A DNA stretch of 64,000 nucleotides, taken from assembly GCF_003024525.3 (NCBI RefSeq), contig NZ_CP035934.2, positions 372,001-436,000 on the forward strand, read 5' to 3'. Every line of letters starts with the position of its first letter. The stretch's first letter is position 1. A program made the position numbers and the translations under genes. Of the stretch, positions 36,782 through 46,232 are shown one piece after another. The notes beneath the pieces are model-generated. The model had not been told where the DNA came from. It worked only from the letters and a program-made list of their open reading frames with translations, and made no database searches. This DNA is from Acinetobacter cumulans (GTDB taxonomy: Bacteria > Pseudomonadota > Gammaproteobacteria > Pseudomonadales > Moraxellaceae).

Positions 36782-37732
36782 ATGGAAATTGTTTTAGCCA
36801 ATCCACGCGGTTTTTGTGCTGGTGTTGACCGTGCCATTGCGATTGTCAATCGGGCTTTAGAATGCTTTAACCCGCCCATTTATGTGCGCCATGAAGTGGT
36901 ACATAACAAATTTGTGGTGGATGATCTTCGTCAGCGTGGCGCCATTTTTGTTGATGAGCTGGATGAAGTTCCTGATGACAATATTGTGATTTTTAGCGCA
37001 CATGGTGTCTCAAAAGCGGTGCAACAGGAAGCTGAGCGCCGTGGTCTAAAAGTCTTTGATGCGACATGTCCTTTAGTGACCAAAGTACATATTGAAGTCA
37101 CCAAGTATGCTCGAGAGGGTGTCGAAGCCATTTTAATTGGTCATGAAGGGCATCCAGAAGTTGAAGGGACTATGGGGCAATATGACACCAAACAAGGTGG
37201 TTCTATTTATTTAGTTGAAGATGAAGAAGATGTTGGCGCTTTAGAAATTAAAGATCCATCACATGTGGCTTTTGTAACGCAAACGACTTTATCAATTGAT
37301 GATACTGCAAAAGTGATTGATGCTTTACGTGAAAAATTCCCACAAATTCAGGGTCCACGTAAAGATGACATTTGCTATGCAACTCAGAACCGTCAAGATG
37401 CAGTGCGCGATTTAGCGACACAATGTGATGTGGTATTGGTGGTAGGTTCACCAAATTCGTCAAATTCGAATCGCTTGCGTGAGCTTGCTGAACGTATGGG
37501 TAAGCATGCTTATTTGGTCGATAATGCAGAGCAATTGCAAAAAGATTGGTTTGAAGAAAATTCAAAAATTGGGGTGACTGCTGGTGCATCTGCGCCTGAA
37601 ATTTTAATTAAGCAAGTGATTCAACGATTACAGGATTGGGGGGCAAAAGCGCCGCAGGAATTGGCTGGTCGGGAAGAAAATATTACCTTTAGTTTACCGA
37701 AAGAGTTACGTATTCCTGTAACACAAGCTTAA
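36782..37732 (+). CDS. ispH: 4-hydroxy-3-methylbut-2-enyl diphosphate reductase
   Basis: Last enzyme of the MEP isoprenoid pathway; makes IPP and DMAPP with a [4Fe-4S] cluster. ATG 36782 with GAGGA upstream gives 316 aa. Cluster cysteines are Cys12 (P-R-G-F-C-A-G-V), Cys96 (D-A-T-C-P-L-V) and one near 198 ([11 protein letters not shown]). Isoprenoid output feeds undecaprenyl phosphate, the carrier that the glycan island needs, but no direct regulatory link is visible. It ends at a terminator. Confidence 0.97.
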   Translation: MEIVLANPRGFCAGVDRAIAIVNRALECFNPPIYVRHEVVHNKFVVDDLRQRGAIFVDELDEVPDDNIVIFSAHGVSKAVQQEAERRGLKVFDATCPLVTKVHIEVTKYAREGVEAILIGHEGHPEVEGTMGQYDTKQGGSIYLVEDEEDVGALEIKDPSHVAFVTQTTLSIDDTAKVIDALREKFPQIQGPRKDDICYATQNRQDAVRDLATQCDVVLVVGSPNSSNSNRLRELAERMGKHAYLVDNAEQLQKDWFEENSKIGVTAGASAPEILIKQVIQRLQDWGAKAPQELAGREENITFSLPKELRIPVTQA

Positions 37733-37773
37733 AGTGTTAATTATTTAACATTCTGATATTTTTAAATATTTGA

Positions 37774-37808
37774 CAGATAATTGCTTTTTAGCAATTATCT
37801 GTTTTTTT
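37774..37808 (+). terminator. Intrinsic terminator of ispH
   Basis: CAGATAATTGC-TTTTTA-GCAATTATCTG stem of 11 bp followed by seven T. Confidence 0.92.
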
Positions 37809-37897
37809 ATACCTTTTATCCCTATTTGTAATTGATTTGTACGTGAACACGCTATGATTTGTAATAGGGTATTGGTTTTTGAGTCTTTGGGGTGTGC

Positions 37898-38344
37898 ATG
37901 TATAAAAGTAAGGGATTTACTCTTATAGAACTAATGGTCACGATTGCAATATTAGCAATAATTGCAACAATGGCAGTACCTTCTTTTAATTCTATGGTCT
38001 TAAATCAAAATTTGAAGAAAAGTACAAATACATTGACTCAAGAGATTAAAGCAGCAAGAACTAAGGCAATTTTGGAGAAAAGACAAATTACTTTAAAGTT
38101 AGCGTCTTCTGCCAATAATGCACCGACGATTTTAAATTGGATGCAAGAAGGTAAGGTTGCTTTAAAGACTCCAGCGAATGATGAGCTTAAATTTGATGGA
38201 AATGGCGTACTTGTGAGTACATTTTCAGTTGTTGAATTATGTAAAACTTCAGGTGCTTCAACGACTAATCCGACAAGTTCTAAAAAAATAACATTAACTA
38301 AATTTGGTCAAATTGAAAAAATTGAAGATGGGAGTTGTCCATGA
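37898..38344 (+). CDS. fimT: Minor pseudopilin FimT/GspH family
   Basis: A 148 aa type IV minor pilin, first gene of the minor pilin operon. Leader M-Y-K-S-K-G then F-T-L-I-E-L-M-V-T-I and one hydrophobic helix; the globular part is GspH/FimT-like, with A-A-R-T-K-A-I-L-E-K-R near residues 51-61 (the usual S-E-A-I-K-R segment). ATG 37898 is used, with GGGGTG upstream; GTG 37892 is the alternative. FimT-type proteins have been linked to DNA binding during transformation. It overlaps pilV by four bases. Confidence 0.85.
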   Translation: MYKSKGFTLIELMVTIAILAIIATMAVPSFNSMVLNQNLKKSTNTLTQEIKAARTKAILEKRQITLKLASSANNAPTILNWMQEGKVALKTPANDELKFDGNGVLVSTFSVVELCKTSGASTTNPTSSKKITLTKFGQIEKIEDGSCP

Positions 38345-38856
38345 GCGCAAGATCATCACAAAAGGGTGTTGGTATGGTTGAAGTTTTGGTGGCGCTCATT
38401 ATTTTAGCTATTGGTGTCTTGGGTTATGTGATGTTGCAGGTCCGGGCAATGGAGGCAACGGTAGAAGGTACTCAGCGTATTCAAGCAATTAATATTGCAC
38501 GAGATCTTGCTGAGCGCGTGAGAGTGAATCGTACTGCTTGGGATGGTACAACAAACACTTATTTAACAGAACTCGCAGGTACGCAATCGCGTGCTAGTAC
38601 GACTCCAGACTGTGCATCTTCAGCTTGCAATGAAGCTCAACTTGCTGATTTTGATGTGGCTGAAATATCAACATATGCGATGCAGTATGGCATGACGTTG
38701 GGGATGTCTGCTTGTCCTAATACAACAGGGCGACAATGTTTATTTGTTGCTTGGGGAAGTACTTTGCCTACAAATAGTAGTTCTAATGCGAATTCCTGTG
38801 TGAATGGAAATGCATATAGAGCAAATTCAACGTGTGTAATGATGGAGGTTTACTAA
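38341..38856 (+). CDS. pilV: Minor pilin PilV
   Basis: A 171 aa minor pilin with leader M-S-A-R-S-S-Q-K-G and mature V-G-M-V-E-V-L-V-A-L-I-I-L-A-I-G-V-L-G, diagnostic of PilV. The Q-R-I-Q-A-I-N-I-A-R-D-L-A-E-R-V-R helix follows. GGAG lies 6 bases before ATG 38341, inside the fimT end. It is part of the tip/priming complex with PilW, PilX, PilE-type pilins and PilY1. Confidence 0.92.
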   Translation: MSARSSQKGVGMVEVLVALIILAIGVLGYVMLQVRAMEATVEGTQRIQAINIARDLAERVRVNRTAWDGTTNTYLTELAGTQSRASTTPDCASSACNEAQLADFDVAEISTYAMQYGMTLGMSACPNTTGRQCLFVAWGSTLPTNSSSNANSCVNGNAYRANSTCVMMEVY

Positions 38857-39801
38857 ATGAAAAAGCAAACCGGTTTCACACTCGTTGAGTTAATGATTTC
38901 GATTGTTCTTGGGCTGATTATCGTTGCTGCTGCACTTTTACTATTTCTAAGTGGTCAACGTAACGTTGCGATGCAAAAAAATACGACAGATTTACAAGAT
39001 GACCAGAACTTTGGCTTGAACTACATTGCAAAAAATATTCGCAAAGCTAATTTAAATAGCCCTTCAGCCAGCTTGAGTAATACTTCTAACTTCTCTGGTA
39101 TTGTTTTTAGTTCAGCGAATGTTAGTAATAAATTAGTCTTGAATACTAATTTTAATAGCAAATTTGTAACGGCAAATATTAGTACTAACACCAGTAATAT
39201 GCGTATAAAAAATGCTACAACAACTCCTGCAAGTTTTGAAGATGCAGTGAATGATCAATTGGTCATTCAATATCGACCTACTGAAATAGGTGGTTATGAT
39301 TGCGAAGGGAAAGTAATTGATAGTACCAATATTTATATTTTAGAACGTTATTTTGTACGCACTGATACGAATGGTAGTGGTACAGATGCTGAAAAGTCAG
39401 CATTGGCTTGTGCATCAAGTCGGTACTCATCAGGACTAACTGTAGCAACAGCGTTAGAGTCTTCAAATACAGCGGGTTTGTATGGTAGTGGTGAAATTAT
39501 TATGAAGCGTGTTGATTTATTTCGTGTCCGCTTCCTAGTACAGGATACAAGTGGAAAGAAGTATATGACGGTGCTTGATTATAATGCACTTACGACAACT
39601 AAACCTCGTATTCTTGCCGTACAGTTAGGTGTGATTGCAAGAGCACAAGATACAAGCGTTGAGCGAGCAGTATCAACTTCGCAAGAGTTTTCAATGTTTG
39701 GGCAGACTATAACTCAAAAAACAACCTTTCCGAATCGTTATGTTAGAACACCGATTATGCAAACTGTTGCGTTAAGAAATGCTTTAGGGAGTCGCTCATG
39801 A
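38857..39801 (+). CDS. pilW: Minor pilin PilW
   Basis: A 314 aa minor pilin, large for the class as is usual for PilW. Leader M-K-K-Q-T-G then F-T-L-V-E-L-M-I-S-I-V-L-G-L-I. Next comes Q-x-D-Q-N-F-G-L-N-Y-I-A-K-N-I-R-K-A, the PilW helix, and a Ser/Asn/Thr-rich beta domain. It begins directly after the pilV stop and overlaps pilX by four bases. Confidence 0.92.
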   Translation: MKKQTGFTLVELMISIVLGLIIVAAALLLFLSGQRNVAMQKNTTDLQDDQNFGLNYIAKNIRKANLNSPSASLSNTSNFSGIVFSSANVSNKLVLNTNFNSKFVTANISTNTSNMRIKNATTTPASFEDAVNDQLVIQYRPTEIGGYDCEGKVIDSTNIYILERYFVRTDTNGSGTDAEKSALACASSRYSSGLTVATALESSNTAGLYGSGEIIMKRVDLFRVRFLVQDTSGKKYMTVLDYNALTTTKPRILAVQLGVIARAQDTSVERAVSTSQEFSMFGQTITQKTTFPNRYVRTPIMQTVALRNALGSRS

Positions 39802-40652
39802 TAAGAAATCAACGGGGTGCGACGCTTATTATCGTCTTGGTTTTACTTGTTGCAATTACTGTCATTGGAAGTTTGGCTATTCGCTCTAGTGTTTTATCAC
39901 TAAAGGTTTCAACATTGAGCCAAGCGCAACAGTTGCTTTTGCAAAACTCAGATGCTGCATTATTTAAAATTGAAGATCCTGACCAGTTAATGAGAAATAT
40001 GGCCTTAAACGGAATGTTTGGTTATATCAAGGGTGAAGATAATGTTGGTAAAGAATTAGTATTTTGTTTTAAATCTGGTAATACCAATTTTTTTAGTCTT
40101 ACAAATTCAAGTCTAATTAGTTGGAATGGCACATCTATTAAAAATGATGGTTTGAGTAGTGGTGGTTTTTGTAAGGTTGAAAGCGGTTTTTTTACCTCGG
40201 GTCGTAGTGCTGTAATTACGCAGATTGCTGTAAAAGCCATGGATACAAAGGATGCAGTAGATTTCCAATATATGCAAAAGGGAACTGATCCTGAGTCTTC
40301 AAAAAAAGATCCTGCTCAGATGTATACAATTTATGCAACGTCGATTTTTCCAAACTTAAGTGCCTCAACATTAAGTTCTACCGACTTAAATAGCAAAATT
40401 AATGCATGTTTTAATTCACGTTTTAATAGCATCCCAAGTACTAAGCAAGGTGAATTGGATGTTGATATTGCGACTGCTAATGGCAAGATTAATGACCCAG
40501 CAACATCAGCAGCAGATAAAGCCACTAATGAGGCTACAAAAGCAAACTTACAATTGTCAAAAGTCACAGTTTCAAGTTGCTTATCAAATTTAGGTGTACC
40601 TACCCATACACAAGTTGCCAATTATGCTTTGACGCAGACATTAAGCAAATAA
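39798..40652 (+). CDS. pilX: Minor pilin PilX
   Basis: A 284 aa PilX-type minor pilin: leader M-I-R-N-Q-R-G then A-T-L-I-I-V-L-V-L-L-V, lacking Glu5, which is normal for PilX. The S-L-A-I-R-S-S segment follows. The globular half is Ser/Asp/Ala-rich with two cysteines near the end. It overlaps pilW and precedes pilY1 by 13 bases. Confidence 0.88.
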   Translation: MIRNQRGATLIIVLVLLVAITVIGSLAIRSSVLSLKVSTLSQAQQLLLQNSDAALFKIEDPDQLMRNMALNGMFGYIKGEDNVGKELVFCFKSGNTNFFSLTNSSLISWNGTSIKNDGLSSGGFCKVESGFFTSGRSAVITQIAVKAMDTKDAVDFQYMQKGTDPESSKKDPAQMYTIYATSIFPNLSASTLSSTDLNSKINACFNSRFNSIPSTKQGELDVDIATANGKINDPATSAADKATNEATKANLQLSKVTVSSCLSNLGVPTHTQVANYALTQTLSK

Positions 40653-40665
40653 TGAGGACATGAAA

Positions 40666-43600
40666 ATGAAAACCAAAAAATATAAACAAGGTTTAGTAAC
40701 AGGTTTAACTGCTCTCTCAACTGCAATGTTGTGTCAAACAGCAACGACTTATGCCAGTGATATTGAGATTTATAAAGCGCCGACAAATGGTGGTGCGACA
40801 TTAATGTTTGTGCTGGATTTATCTGGATCTATGTCACAGTCAATAGATAAGTCGGTGCAACGAGATTTTTTTGGAACAAATACAAGTTGTACCAGTGAGA
40901 GCTTAGTTGTTCGTAGTGTTTTAGGGGGAGTGAATTATGACTTTAATGGTTCATATTGTTATATCAATGAGAGCACGTTTGGTGGATTAAGTACTACTAG
41001 GCGAGCTCAAATTACTTCACAAGTTGAAGCGAAGAACTGTTTGAAAGAGAGTCGTGATTTCGGAGGTTGGGAGTGGAAATGGGTTGGATGGGAGTTGAAG
41101 AAAGTTTGGGTTTCACAGCTTCAGCAAGCCTATAGTTGCCCTGACCGTGTAACAATGTTAAAGCGGAGCTTATTTGATTTAATTGCTGGAAATTCTTCTG
41201 TCGATGGTGGGAAACTTGCTACAGAAAATACTCCTTTACCGCCAACATCATCAATTGGTCTTACAACATTTCGAAATTCTACTCCTGAAATTAAGTCAAA
41301 CCCACTGGTGTTGAATTCTGAAAATAGAGGGGCATTATTGAATGAAATAAAAACTTGGAGTGCTACAGGTGGTACGCCTATTGCGCGTGCGTATGCTACA
41401 GGTATATCAGGATTATTTGATCATATATCAAGCCCTAATACTGAAACTGCTTGTGCTGGGTACGGTGTGTATTATCTAACGGATGGTGATCCGTCCGGAG
41501 ATAACCCATCATCAGCTAAAACTACATACAATGCGAAAGTGCGTAATACGTTTGCTTTAACTGATACGCAGTGTACGGGCGGAGATTCAGATTCGTGGTC
41601 ATGTGTGCAATCTATGGCTGCAAACTCTCAACAGAAAAAAAATAATAGCAATGTAGAGATTAAAACAGCAGTTGTAGGTTTTGGTACAGCTTTTAACTTT
41701 TCAAATTCAAATGGTCAGAGTGTAATTTATAATCCAACGACAACTTATACTGATGATACATTAAGTCAATCTTTCTCAGGAAATACACTTGCTGCAGCAA
41801 AAGCTGCTGTTGCTGGTAAAGGCGGTTGGTATAGTGCATCTAATACCAATGATATTGTTAATAGTGTGACCAACTTTGTAAATTCTATTAAAATTCCAAT
41901 CCCAGCGATTACTACAGGTACATCTGCTATTCCGCAAGATGTTTTGAATACCTCAGTTATTCAGCCTTATGCATATTTCCCACAATTTCAACCAAAACCT
42001 TCTGAAGACTTTCGTGCTTGGACGGGTAATCTAAAAAAATATAATGTTTCTGGTGGTATCTTAAAAGATAAAAATAATACCGCTTTATTTAGTAGTGCTA
42101 GTGTTTTAAATACGGCTAATGAAGATTTATGGACGCCAAATTATGCTACAAATACGACGTTGACGGCTAATCAGCAAAGCTTAAAAGCATTAGGTGGCCT
42201 GCTAAGTCGTTTAAATCTTCAAAAAACGGGTTCAAGCTTAAACCGTAAAGTATTTACCAGTAATGGCACAACATTAACTGCTGTTAATGAAGACTATATT
42301 AAAGCCGATCCAACTAACCGTGGCTATTACTTAGGTTTGCTTGGTTATGACATTACGGCTGCTCAAGTACAAGGGTTAACTTCTAACTTTGATCTAAGTC
42401 AACTGCCTCAAACAACCAGTGAACTACGTCAAATTGGCGCTGTAATGCATTCAACGCCTGTATTACTTACTCAAGCAGGTAAAGTTTCTTATGTGGCAGC
42501 CCAAGCGGCTCAAGCAGCAACAGCAACAACTGCTGCTGTGGCCGCACGAGATGCATATATGGATACAACCAATAGGGATGACTATATCTTATTTGGTACA
42601 ACGCAGGGCGTGTTGCATGTTGTAAAAGCTGGGAAGTCAGATGAGATAACGACTGTTGGAAACACTGCAGGGCAAGAAGTCTTTGCATTTGTGCCGCAAG
42701 AAATGCTGGCAACCCAAGGAAAAGCATTTTTAGATCCACCGCAAACGGTAGATGCAACTAATACTAGTTCAAATGGTATGAATCATTTGTACTATGGTGT
42801 TGATGGTGCTTGGACAGCTCATACTGAATATGTATATAACACGGCAGATGAAACGTTTAAGGTTTACGACTCTGCTACAAAGTTTGGTAAACAATGGGTG
42901 TATGGCGGACTGCGGATGGGGGGGCGGAGTTATTATGCGTTAGATTTGACCAATATGGACTCACCTACTGTTAAGTTCCGCATTAACCCAGTGAATAGTA
43001 GTGTCGATGGTTTCGCAACTCCATCAAGTACAGCTGAAACGGCACGTTATGCAAACTTAGCAAAAATGGGGCAAAGCTGGTCAAAACCGACCATTGCTAA
43101 TGTGCAATGGAAAGGCAAACGCCGTTTAGTGATGTTTGTTGGTGGTGGATATGATCCTGGTTATGAAACCTTTAACTATAATCAGACAAACGGCATGGGT
43201 GCTGGCGTTTATATGTTTGATGCCAACACAGGTGAGTTTTTATGGTCGACTTATGATGCTGTAAAAACACCTGCAACAGCAGGAACAACACTCATTGGAG
43301 ATGGTGATTACCTAAAATACAGTGTCGTAAGTCAAATTAAAGGGGTTGACCGCGATGGTGATGGCGATGTAGATCATCTTTATTTTGGCGATTTAGGTGG
43401 TCAGGTTTTCCGTGTAGATTTAAATAGCACACATGGTGCTACAGATACTGTAGCTAATTATGCATCTCAAATCACACGAATCTATAATGGTCATGTAGAT
43501 GGTGGTGTAAGCCCACGCTTCTATGAAATGCCTGCTTTTACAGTGTATCAAGGAACTGGTGGTCTATTTGCAGTAATCAGTATTGGTTCAGGGAATAGAA

Positions 43601-44268
43601 GTACGCCACTATTAGGTAAGCAAGTGAACGGTGCGTATATTGTAAACGGTGAAACAACAGCATTAAATACGACTTTAACAGATGATGCTATATATAATAT
43701 TTATGACACTGTAGTTACGACAAAGACCCCTGCTACAGCAACACTGGGAACAAGTCCTACGCGAACTAATCTTTTTGCGATTACCAATAGTAATCGTGAA
43801 TTAAATGCAATTACATCAGGACAGACTGCCCCTGCAAATTTGGCTGCTAATAAAGAGACTTCGAACTACAAAGGCTGGTATTACGCGTTTACCTCAAGTA
43901 CAGGGCGTAAAGCAATTGAAAAAGTTCAAGGTGATTTAATTGCAATTGATAATGATTTATATGTAAGTACATTTAATGCAGAGGGCACTGATTCAACGGC
44001 AAGTTGTGGGGCTGGTATTTATGGTACGAGTCGTGCGCACCGTTTCTGTATGCCGTATGGTCAATGTCAAAATACAGATAATGTGACTGGTAATACCTTG
44101 GAATTAGGTAAAGGACTATTAGGTATTACAATGGGACCAGGTTCTGATCCAACATCTCGCCGCGTTATCGCATCTTTAGGCGTTTTACCATCAAGTAATA
44201 AAATTACAGGTACAATCTACAGAGCAAGTAATCAGCTAATCCCACAAAGTTGGTATGAAAAGAACTAG
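40666..44268 (+). CDS. pilY1: Pilus tip adhesin/assembly protein PilY1 (ComC-like)
   Basis: A 1200 aa secreted protein promoting pilus extension and surface adhesion; A. baylyi ComC is the same family. ATG 40666 is chosen for its GAGGA spacing. A signal peptide is followed by a von Willebrand A domain with MIDAS D51-x-S53-x-S55. A Trp-rich insertion lies at about 132-148, with five tryptophans. The C-terminal half is the PilY1 beta-propeller, with a calcium-binding D-R-D-G-D-G-D-V-D loop near 894-903 and G-D-L-G-G-Q-V-F-R following. It is flanked by minor pilin genes and probably sits at the pilus tip with them. Confidence 0.94.
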   Translation: MKTKKYKQGLVTGLTALSTAMLCQTATTYASDIEIYKAPTNGGATLMFVLDLSGSMSQSIDKSVQRDFFGTNTSCTSESLVVRSVLGGVNYDFNGSYCYINESTFGGLSTTRRAQITSQVEAKNCLKESRDFGGWEWKWVGWELKKVWVSQLQQAYSCPDRVTMLKRSLFDLIAGNSSVDGGKLATENTPLPPTSSIGLTTFRNSTPEIKSNPLVLNSENRGALLNEIKTWSATGGTPIARAYATGISGLFDHISSPNTETACAGYGVYYLTDGDPSGDNPSSAKTTYNAKVRNTFALTDTQCTGGDSDSWSCVQSMAANSQQKKNNSNVEIKTAVVGFGTAFNFSNSNGQSVIYNPTTTYTDDTLSQSFSGNTLAAAKAAVAGKGGWYSASNTNDIVNSVTNFVNSIKIPIPAITTGTSAIPQDVLNTSVIQPYAYFPQFQPKPSEDFRAWTGNLKKYNVSGGILKDKNNTALFSSASVLNTANEDLWTPNYATNTTLTANQQSLKALGGLLSRLNLQKTGSSLNRKVFTSNGTTLTAVNEDYIKADPTNRGYYLGLLGYDITAAQVQGLTSNFDLSQLPQTTSELRQIGAVMHSTPVLLTQAGKVSYVAAQAAQAATATTAAVAARDAYMDTTNRDDYILFGTTQGVLHVVKAGKSDEITTVGNTAGQEVFAFVPQEMLATQGKAFLDPPQTVDATNTSSNGMNHLYYGVDGAWTAHTEYVYNTADETFKVYDSATKFGKQWVYGGLRMGGRSYYALDLTNMDSPTVKFRINPVNSSVDGFATPSSTAETARYANLAKMGQSWSKPTIANVQWKGKRRLVMFVGGGYDPGYETFNYNQTNGMGAGVYMFDANTGEFLWSTYDAVKTPATAGTTLIGDGDYLKYSVVSQIKGVDRDGDGDVDHLYFGDLGGQVFRVDLNSTHGATDTVANYASQITRIYNGHVDGGVSPRFYEMPAFTVYQGTGGLFAVISIGSGNRSTPLLGKQVNGAYIVNGETTALNTTLTDDAIYNIYDTVVTTKTPATATLGTSPTRTNLFAITNSNRELNAITSGQTAPANLAANKETSNYKGWYYAFTSSTGRKAIEKVQGDLIAIDNDLYVSTFNAEGTDSTASCGAGIYGTSRAHRFCMPYGQCQNTDNVTGNTLELGKGLLGITMGPGSDPTSRRVIASLGVLPSSNKITGTIYRASNQLIPQSWYEKN

Positions 44269-44280
44269 GATGAAGTGTAA

Positions 44281-44757
44281 ATGATGAGACATTGGAAAGG
44301 TTTTACACTTCTGGAAATGATGATTGTAGTGATGATTGTTGGAATCGTCGCTGCAATTGCATTGCCAAGTTATCAAGTTTTTGTGCGCAAGTCGCAAGAA
44401 AGTAATGTGCAGCAGGAAATTCAAAAAATTGTCAAAGATTTAGAGCATCAAAAATCAAGGCAGTTTAATTATTTAGGCTATGTACTCTCTCCTGATCCGT
44501 TGTATTTGCCTTATGGTGCAACAGCAACTACGGCTAAATACAAAATAGAAGTAATGGATGGTGATGATCCAACGAAAAAATTGAATGCAACCACTCCACC
44601 ACTAGGGCGGAATTGGGTTATTCGAGCATTGGCTACAGACGGTAAGCTATATAGTTATTTAATCAATAGTAGTGGTGCAAGTTGTAAAAATAAAACGTAT
44701 GCGAATGTAACATTCACTGCGTGTGGTACGGGGGAAGAGACATGGAAGTTGCCTTGA
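44281..44757 (+). CDS. pilE: Minor pilin, PilE/ComE-like (first)
   Basis: A 158 aa type IV pilin-like protein. Leader M-M-R-H-W-K-G then F-T-L-L-E-M-M-I-V-V-M-I-V-G-I; Glu5 present. The body is short, with a C-terminal cysteine pair (S-C-K-N and T-A-C-G-T-G). Located after pilY1 as in the A. baylyi comC-comE-comF order. Its 3' end overlaps the next pilin gene by 16 bases. The exact ComE/PilE assignment relative to its neighbour is uncertain. Confidence 0.82.
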   Translation: MMRHWKGFTLLEMMIVVMIVGIVAAIALPSYQVFVRKSQESNVQQEIQKIVKDLEHQKSRQFNYLGYVLSPDPLYLPYGATATTAKYKIEVMDGDDPTKKLNATTPPLGRNWVIRALATDGKLYSYLINSSGASCKNKTYANVTFTACGTGEETWKLP

Positions 44758-45215
44758 AGCAGAAAGGTTTAACACTTGTTGAATTAATCGTTGTGATTGC
44801 AATTTTAGGGATTATTGCGGCCATTGCTTATCCGTCATATAAAAATGCAGGGCAAAAAACGAAGCGTGTTGAAGTCCAAACTGAATTGGTTAATATTGCG
44901 GGGCAATTGCAACGATTTAAAATGGCAAATTACTCTTTTACACCGAATGGTACGGCGGTAACCCTTGCCAATCTGGGGTATACCGTAAATGCAAGTGGTG
45001 AATACAGCTTTGCACCAAATCAACAAGCAACTTATATCATCACTTTAAATGCAGTGACAGCCAATACATGGAGATTGTCTGCTCGACCTGTAGGTGGGCA
45101 ATTGGGGAATGGTTATTTAGGTTTAAACCAAGCTGATATGCGGTGTTGGAGTAGTTCTGATGTAATGTGGTGTGATCCTAACTCCTCAACGAGTTGGACG
45201 AAACAATCACCATAA
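44742..45215 (+). CDS. Minor pilin, PilE/ComF-like (second)
   Basis: A 157 aa pilin-like protein, leader M-E-V-A-L-K-Q-K-G then L-T-L-V-E-L-I-V-V-I-A-I-L-G. It starts inside the preceding gene with a strong GGGGGAAGAG at optimal distance from ATG 44742. D-M-R-C-W and M-W-C-D-P near the end would form the disulfide. It is the last gene of the minor pilin operon, and the rpsP promoter follows. Confidence 0.82.
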   Translation: MEVALKQKGLTLVELIVVIAILGIIAAIAYPSYKNAGQKTKRVEVQTELVNIAGQLQRFKMANYSFTPNGTAVTLANLGYTVNASGEYSFAPNQQATYIITLNAVTANTWRLSARPVGGQLGNGYLGLNQADMRCWSSSDVMWCDPNSSTSWTKQSP

Positions 45216-45281
45216 CAATTGAACCAAATTCAAAACTGTGGATAAGTGAATATTAACCTTTCCCTTTATATGATTTTAGCG

Positions 45282-45287
45282 TAAAAT
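45282..45287 (+). promoter_or_regulatory. Probable -10 element of the rpsP operon
   Basis: TAAAAT followed by a G/C-rich discriminator (TCGCCC), as found at growth-rate-controlled ribosomal protein promoters. The -35 (TTTCCC at 17 bases) is poor. The position, 79 bases before rpsP, is reasonable. Confidence 0.4.
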
Positions 45288-45365
45288 ATCGCCCTCTATG
45301 AAAGGGGTTTGAAGTGTATCGATGGTCGGTACAGGGATAATCCGTAAAAACTATAAGGTTGTATC

Positions 45366-45623
45366 ATGGTAGTTATTCGTCTTGCACGCGGTGGTGCTAA
45401 AAAACGTCCGTTCTATCAAATCATTGTGACTGATAGCCGTAATGCACGTGACGGTCGTTTCATCGAACGTATCGGTTTCTTCAACCCTACAGCTCAAGGT
45501 AAAGCAGAAAAACTTCGTTTAGATGCTGACCGTTTTGCTCATTGGGTATCTCAAGGCGCTCAACCGTCTGACCGTGTTGCTTCTTTAGCTGCTCAAGCTA
45601 AAAAAGCTGCAGCTGCTGTTTAA
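45366..45623 (+). CDS. rpsP: 30S ribosomal protein S16
   Basis: An 85 aa S16: [21 protein letters not shown] and [11 protein letters not shown] are diagnostic. It heads the classical rpsP-rimM-trmD-rplS operon. An Ala/Lys-rich C-terminal tail is present. Confidence 0.98.
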   Translation: MVVIRLARGGAKKRPFYQIIVTDSRNARDGRFIERIGFFNPTAQGKAEKLRLDADRFAHWVSQGAQPSDRVASLAAQAKKAAAAV

Positions 45624-45641
45624 TACGGTAGTAGCTTGCCC

Positions 45642-46190
45642 ATGACACCAACACAGAATGTTCCAGAAGATCGTATTCAGATTGGACAGCTACGTTCAGC
45701 TTATGGATTAAATGGGTGGCTCTGGGTCTATTCCAATACAGAACCTATGAGCAACATCTTTGACTACCTGCCTTGGTACATTGAAACCAAAGCGGGTTGG
45801 CAAACAGCAGATGTAAAACGCTGGAAACCACATGGCAAAGGCTTAGTTGTTGCGCTGAAAGGGGTCTTGGACCGCACTGCAGCAGACAACTTGGTCGGCG
45901 CAAATGTTTGGATTTCTAAATCGCAACTGCCTCAAGCAGGCGTGGACGAGTATTATTGGTCTGATTTAAAAGGCTTAACAGTGTTAGGTCTAAATGAAGA
46001 AGAGCAAGAAGTGAATCTTGGTCAAATCCACGAATTGTTTGAAACAGGTGCTAACGACGTGATGGTAGTTCGCGCTACTGCTGACAGTATCGATAGCGAA
46101 GAGCGTATGATTCCATGGCATAAAGATGTGGTACAGCGAGTTGATCTCGAAGCTGGTCGTATCTACGTGAATTGGGGCGTAGATTATTAA
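45642..46190 (+). CDS. rimM: 16S rRNA processing/ribosome maturation factor RimM
   Basis: Assists maturation of the 30S head around S19. ATG 45642 (M-T-P-T-Q-N-V) gives 182 aa; TTG 45636 is an alternative two codons earlier. Motifs: I-G-Q-L-R-S-A-Y-G-L-N-G-W at residues 14-26 and the PRC-barrel part Y-Y-W-S-D-L-K-G-L. It lies between rpsP and trmD. Confidence 0.96.
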   Translation: MTPTQNVPEDRIQIGQLRSAYGLNGWLWVYSNTEPMSNIFDYLPWYIETKAGWQTADVKRWKPHGKGLVVALKGVLDRTAADNLVGANVWISKSQLPQAGVDEYYWSDLKGLTVLGLNEEEQEVNLGQIHELFETGANDVMVVRATADSIDSEERMIPWHKDVVQRVDLEAGRIYVNWGVDY

Positions 46191-46232
46191 TCCTTAAAGG
46201 ATTGACGCAGCAGGAAAATAGAGGAGTCTGCG

